Below are positions 23,307 to 35,072 of a stretch of DNA of 64,000 nucleotides, piece after piece. Each line of letters starts with the position of its first letter. The first letter of the stretch is position 1. The stretch is from Vermamoeba vermiformis (Eukaryota; Tubulinea; Echinamoebida). The stretch is taken from the NCBI GenBank assembly GCA_045837725.1, contig JBEWZL010000044.1, positions 248,001-312,000 on the forward strand, given 5' to 3'. A model generated the notes under the pieces. That model had not been told where the DNA came from and did no database searches. It saw only the letters and a program-made list of their open reading frames with translations. A program made the position numbers and the translations under genes.

Positions 23307-24086
23307 AATATAGGGAGTCGGTGTGGATTGAACAGCAAGCTATGGCGCGCAACCAACGGAGTATAACTACTGATAAAGCGGCCTCAGGAATGACAAAGCA
23401 GCGCGACTACTTGCAGCATGCGAAGGGCGCTTCGCTAAAGACGCGCGCAAATGTGATTCATCAACTCACGACGCGATTAGTGAACAGCCGGCGAAAGATT
23501 GATAATACAGTTACGTAGGCATGATAAGTGATGAATTAGTCAAAAGTAAATTTTGGTTTTTCAACTTATGTGAGCTGGCGGTAATCTCCCGACGATGATC
23601 GTGACATTACAACTACTGTCCACTTCGCGAATCGAACTGGGTTTAGAATCGTTGAAATAGTGTGGAGCGAGTAGCTGTAAGTACGCTATCGTAAATTATT
23701 GAGACAACTTACTAACTTCTTTCGTTCTAGCTCGGAATAGTTATCCCGTAATCGACTATTGAATGACCGCATGCATAATCATCTTCTTTGATATCATTCG
23801 TCTAGATTCTTGCTTTACCACTGAAACCTTCCATATTAAGAACTTTCGTTCGGTGAGGGCGGCAACTCAGCAGGTTAACCCTTACAGCGAACATTCACAG
23901 CTGTTCTCGTTGGGTATCGCAAGGTTGAACACTAGAGCTCCGTAGGTATCATCCGTTACTAGCAGGTTGCGTTTCACAAGTTTATTTTTAGCGCTCCACG
24001 TGGGTTCAGGCTTAAAAGGCTTCGCGTGCCTTAGTTAATCCTCAATCAACAACAAGCTACCACTCTTACCATCACTACTCATCACT
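23307..24086. other. Region without a confident gene between VAMP7 and the zinc-ribbon gene
   Basis: GC content is slightly above other intergenic DNA. A frame at 23321-23518 could be an alternative last VAMP7 exon. A second frame (23763-23945) has no recognisable features. I found no tRNA-like T-arm or convincing snoRNA boxes. Confidence 0.4.
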
Positions 24087-25307
24087 ATGCCTCGCCGCGA
24101 CTCTGTTCTCGCTAAGAAATGTAATGCCGATTGTGTCAAGGTTTGCCACGCTCGTTTTCTAACACGATTTAAAAAACAGTTCGAATGCAATGCCCCGATT
24201 GTGCTACATCCAGGACTCAACGATTCGTCAACAGACAGATTGGAGTCGTTTGCGCCTGCGGCAACATTTTAGGAACACCGAGATGTCGTGTAAGTGGATA
24301 ATCCCTATTTCAAACATTGCAAACTGACAGTTTTTCTTAGTCTTGCAATACTCCTGGGGATCACCCTCATCAACTTAACAAAGGTCGCTGGGCCTGCATC
24401 CCTTGCAAAGCAACCTTTACTTACCCGAGAGGTTAGGATTCTTCAAATTGCTTCCCACTAAAGCACATGCTAATTAATCTTTTACACGCGTAGGTCCCAA
24501 AACTAAAAGAAGACGCGCGAAGTTTACTAACACTAAGAAGAGTAAGAAGAGCTTGAAACGTGTGACACGTCGTCTTAGCCAGATGTCATTGAGGACATAC
24601 GATTCGAATATGGAGTAAGTCGCTTTTTATGGCTCTAAACCGAGAAAAGGTATTAATACGTTTGACAATCACAGAAAGCTTTTGGCCGAAATGCTCTTCC
24701 AAAAGAAACGACAATCAAGTAACGTGGATGGAGCTTCGAACGCAAAGCTTGTGAACTCCGTGTCTAACTTGCTGCTATCTCCAACAATGGTGCCTGAGAG
24801 GGCCTTCACTCCCAAGGTACGTCGCGAGGAAAATCTCGAGCTTGGCAATTGAAATTAACTAAAATGGCAAATTTATAGACCACGGATGTGCTTTCTTATC
24901 AACCCGAAAAGAGCTCTGTTGAAGTACAGAAGAATGCCATCGATGCCACCTGCGAGTCGGTAAGTTCGAAATCTTTATTCTTGAAAGTGGATTAATTTTA
25001 GATCCTATCCGAAGCCTATTTCGGGTTTTTCCTGAATTACTATTTAATAGGGCGATAACAGCTCAGATGACTGCGATCAAGATTCGTCTGACGAGGTCTG
25101 CTCGAGTTCTTGCGAGGAGATGGTTTCTGAATCGTTTACCAACAATGCAAGTAATTAATTAATTCTCGCTTATACGACACTTATTAATCATGTATCGTTC
25201 AATCTTAGTTAAGTGATGATGATTCGGATTCTAATTTGGACATCATGGATGACACTTGGGATGACATTGCGCCAGTAGCGTCATGCATGACCGTTGATCG
25301 CCAGTAA
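24087..25307 (+). CDS. Zinc-ribbon protein with basic middle and acidic tail
   Basis: Seven or more short exons. Exon 1 (24087-24120) joins exon 2 at 24180 in a frame giving FRMQCPDCATSRTQRFVNRQ then VCACGNILGTPRCRSC. The next exon adds GRWACIPCKATFTYPRG. Cys pairs CPDC, CACG, CRSC and CIPC suggest two zinc ribbons in the first 80 residues. A strongly basic segment follows (PKTKRRRAKFTNTKKSKKS), then Ser-rich sequence and a Ser/Asp-rich tail (NSSDDCDQDSSDE, LSDDDSDSNLDIMDD). The last exon ends MTVDRQ. This layout suggests a nuclear nucleic-acid-binding protein. I do not recognise the family. Confidence 0.65.
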
Positions 25308-25761
25308 AGTATGATAACGAATTGTTCGTTATCGGCAATTTTGTTGTTTTTGTTTAGATGTAAATGATATAATAAACTAGACTAGGAATTTTTATCGCCG
25401 GTTTGTTGCCATCCGAGCTATTTCCAGCTGACAATCACGAAGTTGCAACCTCTTCGAGAGTTGACGTTTACTATATTCTAAACTTTGTGAATGCATCCCT
25501 TGTTTTTATTTTTGGACGGCGAATTAAACGGAAGTTCGTTGCAGCTTCGGAAGACAGTTTTTGGGTACTGCAATCTTCATGGCTTGATACGTGACTTTCT
25601 ATTGATTCTCTACGTTTGTTTCTTTCTTTACATTTATGATAAAAGTGGTTAGGGCAAATAAATGCTTGTTGCTTTGTCGATCCACCAGGGTCGTGTTTTT
25701 TGACAACCGGGCGCAAGTTTTTACACTATTTTGATATTCTTTAGTATAGATACACGTAAGG
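25308..25761. other. Intergenic region, no gene recognised
   Basis: Overlapping frames occur on both strands (25403-25594 plus; 25471-25716 and 25599-25823 minus). None shows a domain or splice-consistent extension, and they conflict with each other. Confidence 0.45.
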
Positions 25762-27001
25762 ATGTGGCGTAACTTACTGAAGTTTAAAGGCAAGCATGTC
25801 CATCCAAAAGATCGCTTGAACACATGGAAGATCGTGAAAGGAGATACAGTACGTTATTAACACGCAGCAAAATATTCAAGCTATTATTTACGCATGTAAT
25901 CATATGAATTGTGGCTAATGAGAGCCCTGCACGAAGTTTTTGAGCCAGATTCAAAATTCAATAATAATTTTTATTTTTGTATGATGTTCTGATGACTTAT
26001 AAAATATCACAATAGTCATATAATTTTATATTTAAATTATTAGGCATTTACATATTTTTAGAAAATATTATAACGGGGTTGTTAGGTCCAAGTGGTCAGC
26101 GGTCCTGAGCGAGGCAAACAAGGCAAAGTAATGAAGGTTATGCGTGATAAAAATAGAGTTGTATTAGAAGGCATTAATTTGGTGAGTATTTACTCATTTT
26201 CAAAGAGATAGTAATTTTTAGAGCGGATTACCAGCAGATCGCTAATAATAATAATTATTTATTGGAGCAATATTAATTGACATTAAATAGACAAAAAGAC
26301 ACGTTAAAAAAGGAATGCAACAAGAGGGAGAAAAAAGTAATTATTACAAAGCTGCATCTCCGATCCACGTTTCAAATGTCATGTTAATCGATCCTGTTAC
26401 CAAGTAAGCACCGATTAATCATATAACCGAAGTATATGCATATTATTGTCGTGCAATACTCCAATTGTTAGAGTTGGAAGGTTTTCTTACGCGATCAGAT
26501 CTTGCTTGAAACGTTTTCGTTACTGTGACTAATTAATTTTCCAAATTAGGAAACCCACACGTGTTGGCTTCAAATTCTTAGAGAACGGTGAGAAAGTGCG
26601 TGTATCAAAGAAATCACAGGCTATTATTCCTAAGCCTAAATTGGAACGCGATTACACTTTCAGAGACACAGGTACGCGATTGAACATCATATTATACACG
26701 ATAGTGTTGCGATACTTATTGAGCTTATCATTATACAGTGGGTCCTAAGGACACTCCTGCGGATGTGGTGTTGAAGAAGACATTCGACGAGAGCACGTTG
26801 AATCCCTTGAAGATTACTTCTATCTATCACAAAGAGACTAGTCTCGTGGACGGCGCATCAGTGACTGATCGTGGTTTGTTCGATTCAGTGCCCGCAGCTC
26901 GTGACTACTACCGATCTTACGACAAGAAAACTTTGGCTGCTGAAAAGGAGTTGGTCAAGCAAATTAAGGAAGGAATGGGATCGTTGAAGATTAACGAATA
27001 G
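25762..27001 (+). CDS. Mitochondrial ribosomal protein uL24m
   Basis: Five exons: 25762-25848, 26086-26181, 26291-26402, 26550 to about 26670, and 26739-27001. The second exon carries the KOW motif (VQVVSGPERGKQGKVMKVMR then NRVVLEGINL). Next are RHVKKGMQQEGEKSNYYKAA, PIHVSNVMLIDPVT and KPTRVGFKFLENGEKVRVSK, the conserved bacterial-type L24 body. A basic N-terminus (MWRNLLKFKGKHVHPKDR) fits mitochondrial targeting. A C-terminal extension of about 90 residues follows, typical of mitochondrial forms. L24 initiates assembly of the large subunit by binding 23S-type rRNA. Confidence 0.9.
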
Positions 27002-27335
27002 AAGGGTAGCCAGTCTTAAATAATAAGAAGGTCAATGAAAAATTTTGTACAAACTAGCTGGATGTCGATCCGTAAATAAATTTATCCATTTAACGCGAAA
27101 ATCAGCATCGCCTCGTGCGTTAAATACTATCTATCTAGCATATTGCAAAGAATACAATAATCACTCGTAACCTCACTCCTCTTTAATTGCTACGAAAGTT
27201 CTCGTTCAAACTCTCGGTGAGTTCGCAGGTCGTGAGTTCATAGCACAAAGGTGTCACCTATAAATATCAACGAGTAAATGATCATCTCATTAATTAGTAC
27301 GAGATAAGGATAGCTAACAGCGCAGCATAATAATC
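27002..27335. other. Intergenic region with one TATA-like element
   Basis: No coding signal seen. A TATA-like sequence near 27259 serves the gene at 27336. Confidence 0.5.
27259..27266 (+). promoter_or_regulatory. TATA-like element
   Basis: TATAAATA lies about 70 bp before the ATG at 27336. Confidence 0.45.
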
Positions 27336-27811
27336 ATGGCTTTGAGCTACGATCAGTTATTGAAAGTCAAGACAGAAGACTTTGTCGTGCGATTGTTCAA
27401 AACAGAGCGAATATTAACCTTCAAAAATGTTATGCGAGGAGCAACAGTAGCAAGCGGTTTACTTGTCTACAACTATTACCGCATCTACAGCAAGTAAGTT
27501 TAAAAGTTATTTCAATCTTTAAGGCTGAATATTTTATATTTAATTAATTGTTTAATTTCTTTAGTATATCAGAGGAAAAGAAGCAAGCAGAATCTCAAGG
27601 AAAGAAATACAAAATCAACCCGAAATACATAATTGGTCAGTTTTCGGCTGATCTGGCGTTAGGCACGCTAGGATTGGGTTTGTTTTACCTAAATAAGACG
27701 CACAGAATTATTACGCCCGTTCAGGTACGTTATGCACACCACACTCGTCGGAGTAAGCTAAGATCAGTTGTTTAGACACTGCTGGCTGAGCGACAACCTA
27801 AAAGAACATAA
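27336..27811 (+). CDS. Hypothetical 117-residue protein with two hydrophobic segments
   Basis: Three exons (27336-27493, 27565-27724, 27776-27811) join in frame. The protein starts MALSYDQLLKVKTEDFVVRL. It has a moderate hydrophobic segment (MRGATVASGLLVYNYYRIY) and a second one (SADLALGTLGLGLFYL) separated by a Lys-rich loop (EEKKQAESQGKKYK). It ends in a basic tail, ERQPKRT. Two short helices with a charged loop resemble small mitochondrial inner-membrane or ER proteins. The family is not recognised. Confidence 0.65.
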
Positions 27812-27973
27812 TAATACGTAGCCTGTTATGCATAATATACACGTATTGTTAACGTTAATAAAACCGATCAAAAACAACGGTCAGGTCTCGAGGCAATTTT
27901 TTTGTCCGAGCATTAGCGACTACACCACGCATTGTAATACTATTATTTTATCAAAAGGCCATCATATACATCG

Positions 27974-28189
27974 ATGAGTGTTCCTAGAACGCAATTGACT
28001 GGCTACGCTCTGTATAAACAGATGTGCGTCGAGTGCGCCGATCGAGAAAGCAAAACATGGACGGGAGTGGGCAAGAAAGCACTTTGTAAAAAATGTAAGG
28101 CTAATTATGAAGGTGTTGGCGGTGATTGCCCACAGTGTGCGACCAAGAAGAAAGTCTGCCGATCTTGTAAGAGGCCGTTAGCCGCCTAA
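27974..28189 (+). CDS. Small CxxC zinc-ribbon protein
   Basis: An intronless frame of 71 residues with pairs CVEC (about 18), CKKC (about 37), CPQC (about 53) and CRSC (about 63), followed by a short tail ending KRPLAA. The four-pair plan matches the gene at 71-295, although the sequences around the cysteines differ. Two zinc sites are expected. Function unknown; its basic character would suit RNA or ribosome contact, but nothing in the sequence proves that. Confidence 0.65.
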   Translation: MSVPRTQLTGYALYKQMCVECADRESKTWTGVGKKALCKKCKANYEGVGGDCPQCATKKKVCRSCKRPLAA

Positions 28190-28336
28190 TTAGCTTTAAA
28201 AGTCTTGTAAATTATGCAATAATGTTTTTCATATTAATTTATTGTATTCTCGATATTTTCTGTCTTTGTGAGTCACAGTTGACTCGATCGAGCTGAAAAA
28301 CGGTTCACTTTTCATCGTTCAATCAATCAGTCGACC

Positions 28337-31246
28337 ATGGATGACTACCCATTAACCGATCTATCAAATGATATCCTTCGGTATATATTGGAGCTGCTAG
28401 CAGAGGACTCGGTTCCCGGTCTCATCCAAATTTCTCAGCTCAGAACGGTATCAAAAAAAATTAATACAATTATTAATGATGAGTACATCCATACATATTT
28501 TATGAAAACGCTTTTACGGGGTAAGTAGTTCATTCTAAAATATTTCAATTAAATTATTGATTTTCGTTTTGCCATCACCATTTAGGGTTTTCAAAGACAT
28601 ATTTTCCGAGAAAGCTTGACAATATATACAATCATAGAGACGCAAAGGCGTTTCGAAGCAGTAAGTAAATTAACTTCAGAATCTGATCCATAATTACATG
28701 TCTGTTCCTTAGTCTTCAACTCTATGTGGCCGAAAAGCGATCACTTTGCCTCGAGGATGTACAAGCATTATTTTTGGCTTACTTTAAAGGAAGCGGATGC
28801 GACTTTTATGAAAGAATATTTGTCCATTGCCCCGAGTACCGAAGATATCCTGTCACACGATAAAATTTTACAGGTCATCGAAGTGGCAAATGAACGAGAC
28901 GACAAATGTGCGATGACGCTGTGCTTATTACCATATTTAGTATCGTTCTTTCCGAGTGTGGATCCCAACCACATTGACGTAAGTTTTTATTTGTTTCATA
29001 AGGGACTATACTAATGAATTATTAGATGATCAAACTATCGCTCATTTACGGGGTAAAATTGACTATTGAGCCCGAATTCAAAAACGAATTAGCGGAACTG
29101 CTCCGAGCTCAAACATTAGCGTTCAAACCAGAATCAGCACAAAGGCTTGACTCCGGATTATTATTGCGATTCTTAGGTATTTAGCAATAGCGTAATACTA
29201 ATAATAAGATGCTAATTAATAAAAATAGAACCGAAGAAAAAAAAAATTGTTGTACCGCAAGGTAAGAAATTTAATTCTTATTCTTCGCTAATAATATTTA
29301 GGGCGAATATTGGGACCAACTAACGCGACGGATTTATTCGTGAATCATCAAACAGATTACAAAAAAGGCAAACCAACATTTAGGACAACGAACTTTGCCT
29401 TACCGAACGACAAGAGTTACACTATCAAATACATCACCGCATCAAATAACGAAAAAACAATCACTTTTTCCAAGAATAACGAGCTGTATCAGTACGAGGA
29501 CCTGAAAACATCCAATTTGTACGAGTTGTTCGTTCGAACCAGCATTTTTTCACAGATCTTGGAGTCATTCCCACACCAACACGTGGCACTCACGGAAGAG
29601 GCCATGAAGCTACCATTCGAAGAGCAGCCGTGGTTCTTTGGTGCGTTGAGCGATGAAGAGGTCGAACAAATCATTTCAGGTCAGTTCGACAAAAACACGA
29701 CTTGACACTTTGACACGTTGAAATATGACACGTGTCAAAAGATATGTCACTCGCGATTGCTCATATTACAAAATCAGGCGCGGCTGGTCAAACAACAATG
29801 CTCATGCGATCAGTGGGCTCAAATGTTTACATGCACTTTAGCAAGCCTGCTCGTGGGCACAGTAGTTCAAACATTAAGCCACGTCGATTCGACTACGATC
29901 AGAACTTCTGGCAAGAATTCAACTCGGATTCATTCACAAAATTGAATTTGAAGTTCCACACGGGATTTTTTAACGGCGGCTACGTGAAAGATTTGCCGAT
30001 ATTTCAATTTTTCAAAGCGATTGACCGAGGAGACGAAATCAAGACTGTTTGTATGGCAAATAGTAAGTATAAATATATGATTTGCTTAGCTATTAACGTG
30101 CTTATATTATATCATTTCTTCAGGAATTGACCCAGCGCATCCAACTTTTCGACATCAAAACGTTCTACTGGGCTATTTGATCAAGAACCAGGTCGCAAAT
30201 GAAGAAATAATTCACTGGATGATTGACCAGCAGTTTCCTCTTAATATTGAGTACGTCCTAGTTTTTGAATCCGGATCGACTTACTGGATCTAACTTTCCG
30301 TAGTTTAAGCATGTTGAAGAGGCTGCTGAAAAATGTCGGTGTGACAGTCAAAACAATAGAGCGGTGCTGGCCCTTGATAACTGAGTCAATTGACGTGAGT
30401 GCATTGGTCAGTTCGTACTTGAAGGACGTGCAATCAGCGGCGACATCCAGCGTGTCTTTCCCGCACTACTACAAGGCCAGTTACACGCGACGAATGTTAG
30501 TGCATCTCGCGTGGAGATATGGCAATGACGACAATTACTTCAAGATGTTGCCAGGTGAAATTATCGAGATGATTTGTCAGTTCAATCTCGATCCGGCACG
30601 GTGGGAAGAAATTGCGGAGTTTTTAATGCAAAAAACGGTCAATATGATTGAATTCAGCACTGTTAGTTTGCCGATGGACCTGCAAATCAAATTTGGAAGA
30701 TTTTTTTGCGATAATTTCACGAGATTTAAAGAAGAATCTCATGCCAAATATCTGCGGAATATGTTCGCGCATCTACCAACAACGAGCTCGTACGTGCTAT
30801 TTGATGCATTTGAACTCTTGAAATATTACATCCCGAAGATGAAATCGTATTTTTTACGAAGAGACGGTCGCAATGGATTGACAGATCTGTTGCACTTGTG
30901 TTTGAAAACACCGTCACGTGTCACTAAAACCGACAAAAAACTCAATTTAATGAAGAAAACACAAGCACTTGACTTGCTGAAAGTGCTGCTGGACTTTGAA
31001 CCTTTGCGAAAATTTCATCAGAGTGAATGCAGTTGCTCGGACTACAAACGAACCGATCGATTGCCGTGCTTTTGGCGCACAATTAGCCACAAGAACATCG
31101 ATGCTATTGAGTACCTCGTCAGAAACAATTGGATGCCGCTAACGGCCTCGTCAACGGCTTTGTCGGCCACAGAATATGCTTGTATCTGCGGCCACGAAGA
31201 TCTCGTAAAGCCTTTAATGGAAGGCCCTGCAAAGACAATTATATGA
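28337..31246 (+). CDS. F-box/ankyrin-like protein (paralogue A)
   Basis: Nine exons join in frame. The N-terminus LTDLSNDILRYILELLAE through RTVSKKINTIINDEYIH is an F-box, which would bind Skp1 in an SCF ubiquitin ligase. The middle contains the segment shared with the next gene (SNLYELFVRTSIFSQILESF, PFEEQPWFFGALSDEEV). The large last exon begins near 30305 and ends with ankyrin-like units (KNIDAIEYLVRNNWMPL, ATEYACICGHEDLVKPLM). The exon plan F-box, variable spacer, ankyrin-like C-terminus resembles large substrate-receptor families of amoebozoans. The target is unknown. One intron (about 29680-29743) holds TGACACGTGTCA. Confidence 0.75.
29492..29842 (+). repeat. Patch shared with 32062-32412 (copy 1)
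   Basis: About 350 bp nearly identical to the corresponding part of the downstream paralogue, including the whole intron with its TGACACGTGTCA. Flanking exons of the two genes are much more diverged. Confidence 0.85.
29726..29737. repeat. Intronic palindrome TGACACGTGTCA
   Basis: Exact copy in the intron of F-box/ankyrin paralogue A, ending a few bases before the acceptor AAAAG. Confidence 0.85.
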
Positions 31247-31467
31247 CGCAAGAAAAGTGCATGTCATTTAACCGTAAAGACGCATCCAAAACAAAGCACG
31301 GGGAATCAGTCGCGCCTTTTGAAGACGAATAAACGTCCTATTAATTACAGTAGTGCTTGTTAATGGTGCCCTAGCTTCACGGTTGGCAGACTTTCAACTG
31401 AAAAAAGTTAAGGTATTTTTTGTCATTCAACGATTAGATCAATGATCAAGAAACTAAAAGGTCGAGC

Positions 31468-33790
31468 ATGTCAGGTAGGAAAATGTTAACAGATTCGATC
31501 TTAAATGAAAAGTAAGGCACTAAATATGTTATAGAAAAGCGAAAGCCTGAAGAGGACTCGGAAAGCAGTAGTACGGATTTAGAGACTGTTGCAGTAAAAT
31601 TTAACTAATTTCAATTACATTAGAAAAAGCAAAAGTGCGAGAAGAACGGGGGCACCAAGGTATATAAATGTAAAGTTAAGATATTCTGATTTTTTTTTTG
31701 CGCATCTGTGGTCCCGATCTAAATCGTTAATTATAGAGATCTCGCCGATGATTACCAATCCCACCAATGATGACAACGAAAATAATACTAATGAATTGCC
31801 CAAACCGAAAATCATTATTCCTCCAGGTAAAAGCACTCTGAAAAATAAATGGGTGAAATTCATTTCTTTACTTAGGGCGACTGTTATTTATAAGCATCAG
31901 AACAGAAAAAGACGTTAAAAAAGGCGTATCGAAGTATATCACGACAAATTTTTGGCACAACAGTGGCTGCATCCGGTACATCACCTCAGACTACAGCAAA
32001 AAGCGAGATGCAGTCAATATCGAGAAAAGAATCTTTATTACAGTGCTAAAAAGTACATACGAGTACGAGGGACTGAAAACATCCAACTTGTACGAGTTGT
32101 TCGTGAGAACCAGCATTTTTTCACAGATCTTGGAATCGTTCCCACACCAACACGTGGCACTCACTGAAGAAGCCATGAAGCTACCATTCGAAGAGCAGCC
32201 GTGGTTCTTTGGTGCGTTGAGTGATGAAGAGGTCGAACAAATCATTTCAGGTCAGTTCAACAAAACGCAACTTGACACTTTGACACTTTGAAATATGACA
32301 CGTGTCAAAAGATATGTCACTCACGATTGCTCATATTGCTAAATCAGGCGCGGCTGGTCAAACGACAATGCTTTTGCGATCAGTGGGTCCGACTGTGTGG
32401 ATGCATTTTAGCTACTCGGACCGGCACAAACGAAAAAGAATTCCACCGTACAAACTCGCGCACAATGAGATCCTTTATTATCAACTGAAGAATATACCTT
32501 CTCCATTTTACACGGGATTTTACAACAACGGTGTTGTAAAAGAACTGCCAATCTTTCAATTCTTCAGAGCAGTCGAGAGAGGCAATTTGGAGGAAATTAA
32601 ACGGGAATTCCTCGAAAAAAGTACGTAATATTTCGTTTGCGAGCTACATTTTTACGAAAAAAAAAAAATTAGGCATAGACGCCCAGCATCCGGCTTTTAG
32701 AAGAAACTGTGTATTGCGGGCTTATTTGCACAAAAATGAGGTGGCGAAGGACAATGGCATCAATTGGATCCTCGATACCCAATTTCCCGTTAAAATCAAG
32801 TACGTTCCGATCATTTTAAGTGGCAAACATTTTAAAATTTAAATTTTTTATGGCAGTTTGACTCTTATGACCAAGTTGGTGACCAATTATGGCACGACCG
32901 TTAGAGCAATAGAACGGTGCTGGAACATGCGAACGGAAGAAATCGATGTTGGCGAGCTAATTAATGCAATATTGCCGCAATATGGCTGGTCATTCGGATG
33001 TACAGGGAATAGCTTCAAAATTAGTCACACAAAAAAAGTGCTAGTACATCTTGCGTGGAGATATGGCAATGACGACAATTACTTCAAGGCACTGCCGGCA
33101 GAAATTATTGAATCGATTTGTCGGCATGAAATTGACCAATCACATTGGCAAGAAATTGTGGAGTTTTTACTGGAAAAAGCAACGAGCCCCATCGAACTCA
33201 ACCTCAAAAAAAGACCAATCCAGCGGGCAGCAGAAATCGGAAAAATATTATGCGACAACTTTATGAAATTTACGGTGCAATCACACATCAATTACTTGAA
33301 ACGAGAAATCAACGAACCTTATCAATATCATTCCGACCAAGCCTGGATCAACATGTTGGTGCTGTTCACAGAATACATACCGAAGACCATATCTCACTTA
33401 GCAGACAATAATACGACTGTGTTGAACGAAGATCTTGGAACACTCTTGCACTTTTGTTTGAAGGGCACCGACAAATACAAGCCAATCGCAATGGCGCCAC
33501 ACACATTCAAATTGTTGAAATTGCTGCTCAGCTACGAGCCACTGCGCAATTATCATGCGACAAAGTGCTCCGTAAACTGCTGTGTGACTTCAAAAGATGA
33601 ATTCATCAGACTCCATGTGCCGTGCTTTTGGCAGGCAATTCAACACGCGAACATCGATGCCGTTAGTTATTTGGTCAGAAACAAGTGGATGCCGTTAGCA
33701 CCTGGATCTGAGTGTCCACATTCTGCAGCAGAATTCGCAATCGTTTGTAAGCACCCGAATCTTGTAGAATTATTGATGCCCGATAAATGA
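31468..33790 (+). CDS. Ankyrin-like protein, tandem paralogue B lacking an F-box
   Basis: From about 31735 on, the exons align with paralogue A: a linker (NELPKPKIIIPPG), the shared block (GLKTSNLYELFVRTSIFSQI), the MSLTIAHIAKSGAAGQTTML exon, and a large last exon with MLVHLAWRYGNDDNYFK-type sequence ending PNLVELLMPDK. The F-box exons are absent. In their place are tiny candidate exons. ATGTCAG at 31468 can splice to KRKPEEDSESSSTDLETVA or to KAKVREERGHQ, but only the latter keeps frame with the next exon. The 5' end is therefore uncertain. Without an F-box it cannot act as an SCF receptor in the same way as A. Confidence 0.65.
32062..32412 (+). repeat. Patch shared with 29492-29842 (copy 2)
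   Basis: Counterpart of copy 1. Differences are scattered single bases and a small indel in the intron. Confidence 0.85.
32296..32307. repeat. Intronic palindrome TGACACGTGTCA
   Basis: Exact copy at the same intron position as in paralogue A, inherited with the shared patch. Confidence 0.85.
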
Positions 33791-33928
33791 GCTATTTATT
33801 CATTGACTGTATTTACGATGATTTTTCTTTTTTTTTCAAGTAAATAATAGCTTTCAAAAGAGTTTTAATTTGACGAACGAATTTTATTTACTGATTCACT
33901 TGCGATAGCAAACTCGTCGTACAAAGGC

Positions 33929-34718
33929 TCAAGACTGGATTAAGTTCTTCATACTCTGTACACCCTCTTCAATCTTCAACTTGGCCCAAGAAGGACGGCT
34001 CGTTACGCGATTGAGGTACGATTGGAGCTTAGAATGACCGTCGAGCCAGCCCAAGAAGGTGTGCTAAGTATTGTAAGTTAGATCCGATCCGTTACAATAA
34101 ACTACTTTCAGTTACTTACTGCAAAATAGAATGTGAGCACCACATTAATGTCTGCCGCTGTGAATGTGTTGCTCACGAGGTACTCGTTTGAAGTGAGTCT
34201 TCTTTCAAAGAACGGTAGAGCATCGTCAAACTCCTTTTTCCAGAAGGTCATATTAGCGACTAAATCTGATATTAGTAATGCGAGCAACTATATCTAATGT
34301 GTCAAAATATCTTACCATTGATCTTGTCTTTTGGAACAGTCATAAGTTCGAGCACTGCCGAGAACACTTGCTCGTCCACGTGGCCGACAACGAACGAGTT
34401 CACAGCGTCGTAAATGGCAACTTCTTTCACGTCTTTAGGCAACAATGAACTGTTAGGTGCCAAAGTACGCAAGAGATACGTGTTGATAGCGCTTCCCTCC
34501 ACGAGTGTTAAGTCACGGTCGACCATCACGGGAAATTTCGAGTTCGTGGAGTACTTGGCACGGAATTCATCGTTACGGTATTCTTCTGGCTTTAATAAGC
34601 TGTATGGCTTAATTTGAACATTCTTTGTTATGTCAGAGCCAAGTTCTTCGAGAAGCCATAGCACTCTGGTGGAGCGGGTGACTGGACCGACATGCAAGAT
34701 CTGAATCTGGTTGGACAT
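33929..34718 (-). CDS. Glutathione S-transferase
   Basis: Three exons on the minus strand. The N-terminal thioredoxin-like domain reads IQILHVGPVTRSTRVLWLLE, with the catalytic Ser/Thr region near residues 13-17, KFPVMVDRDLTLVEGSAINTYL with the cis-Pro and the glutathione-binding ESxAI-type motif (EGSAI), then the helical domain. The second domain continues with FFERRLTSNEYLVSNTFTAADINVVLTFYFA, including the N-capping T-A-A-D segment, and ends SRPSWAKLKIEEGVQSMKNL. Length is about 225 residues, normal for cytosolic GSTs. The enzyme would conjugate glutathione to electrophiles. It resembles fungal GTT1-like sequences most, by eye. Confidence 0.88.
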
Positions 34719-35072
34719 TTTGAAGTACGTTGCTGTTGATTAGCGTTTGTTGTTTAACTGTGAGTTGTTGAATAATAAACAGCTGTCGCAAAAAATCTAT
34801 TTAACTTCTCGCAACCTTCCGGCTTCCTTCGGCGGAATGTCCAAATTAGGAAAAGTACTTTCGATAGCGGCGCTATCGAAGATCCAACGAAGCTAGCTAA
34901 AGAAGAATCTAGAACTTACCAAAAGTCATCAATAGACTGCAAGTCCTTCCAGGAGAACTTGGGAACCGAGATCCACTGTTCGAATCCAAATCCACAAAAA
35001 TGTGATTGGTGAAACCAAAATAACCAACGAAATACTTCATATAAAGCTGTTTATCGCCACAATATCGATGCT
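34719..35072. other. Intergenic region with one perfect palindrome
   Basis: Separates GST from the GH26-like gene. It contains TTCGATAGCGGCGCTATCGAA (about 34859-34879) and a CCAAATTAGG motif near 34844. No coding signal is seen. Confidence 0.5.

Noticed and set aside
23530-23660. A tRNA T-arm-like GTTCGATTC (minus strand) and a GTGATGA snoRNA-like box
   Set aside because: The flanking bases do not pair as a T stem, and no D box lies at a proper distance.
34859-34879. Perfect palindrome TTCGATAGCGGCGCTATCGAA as a terminator or attachment site
   Set aside because: It is an isolated copy in intergenic DNA with no associated element or transcript evidence.
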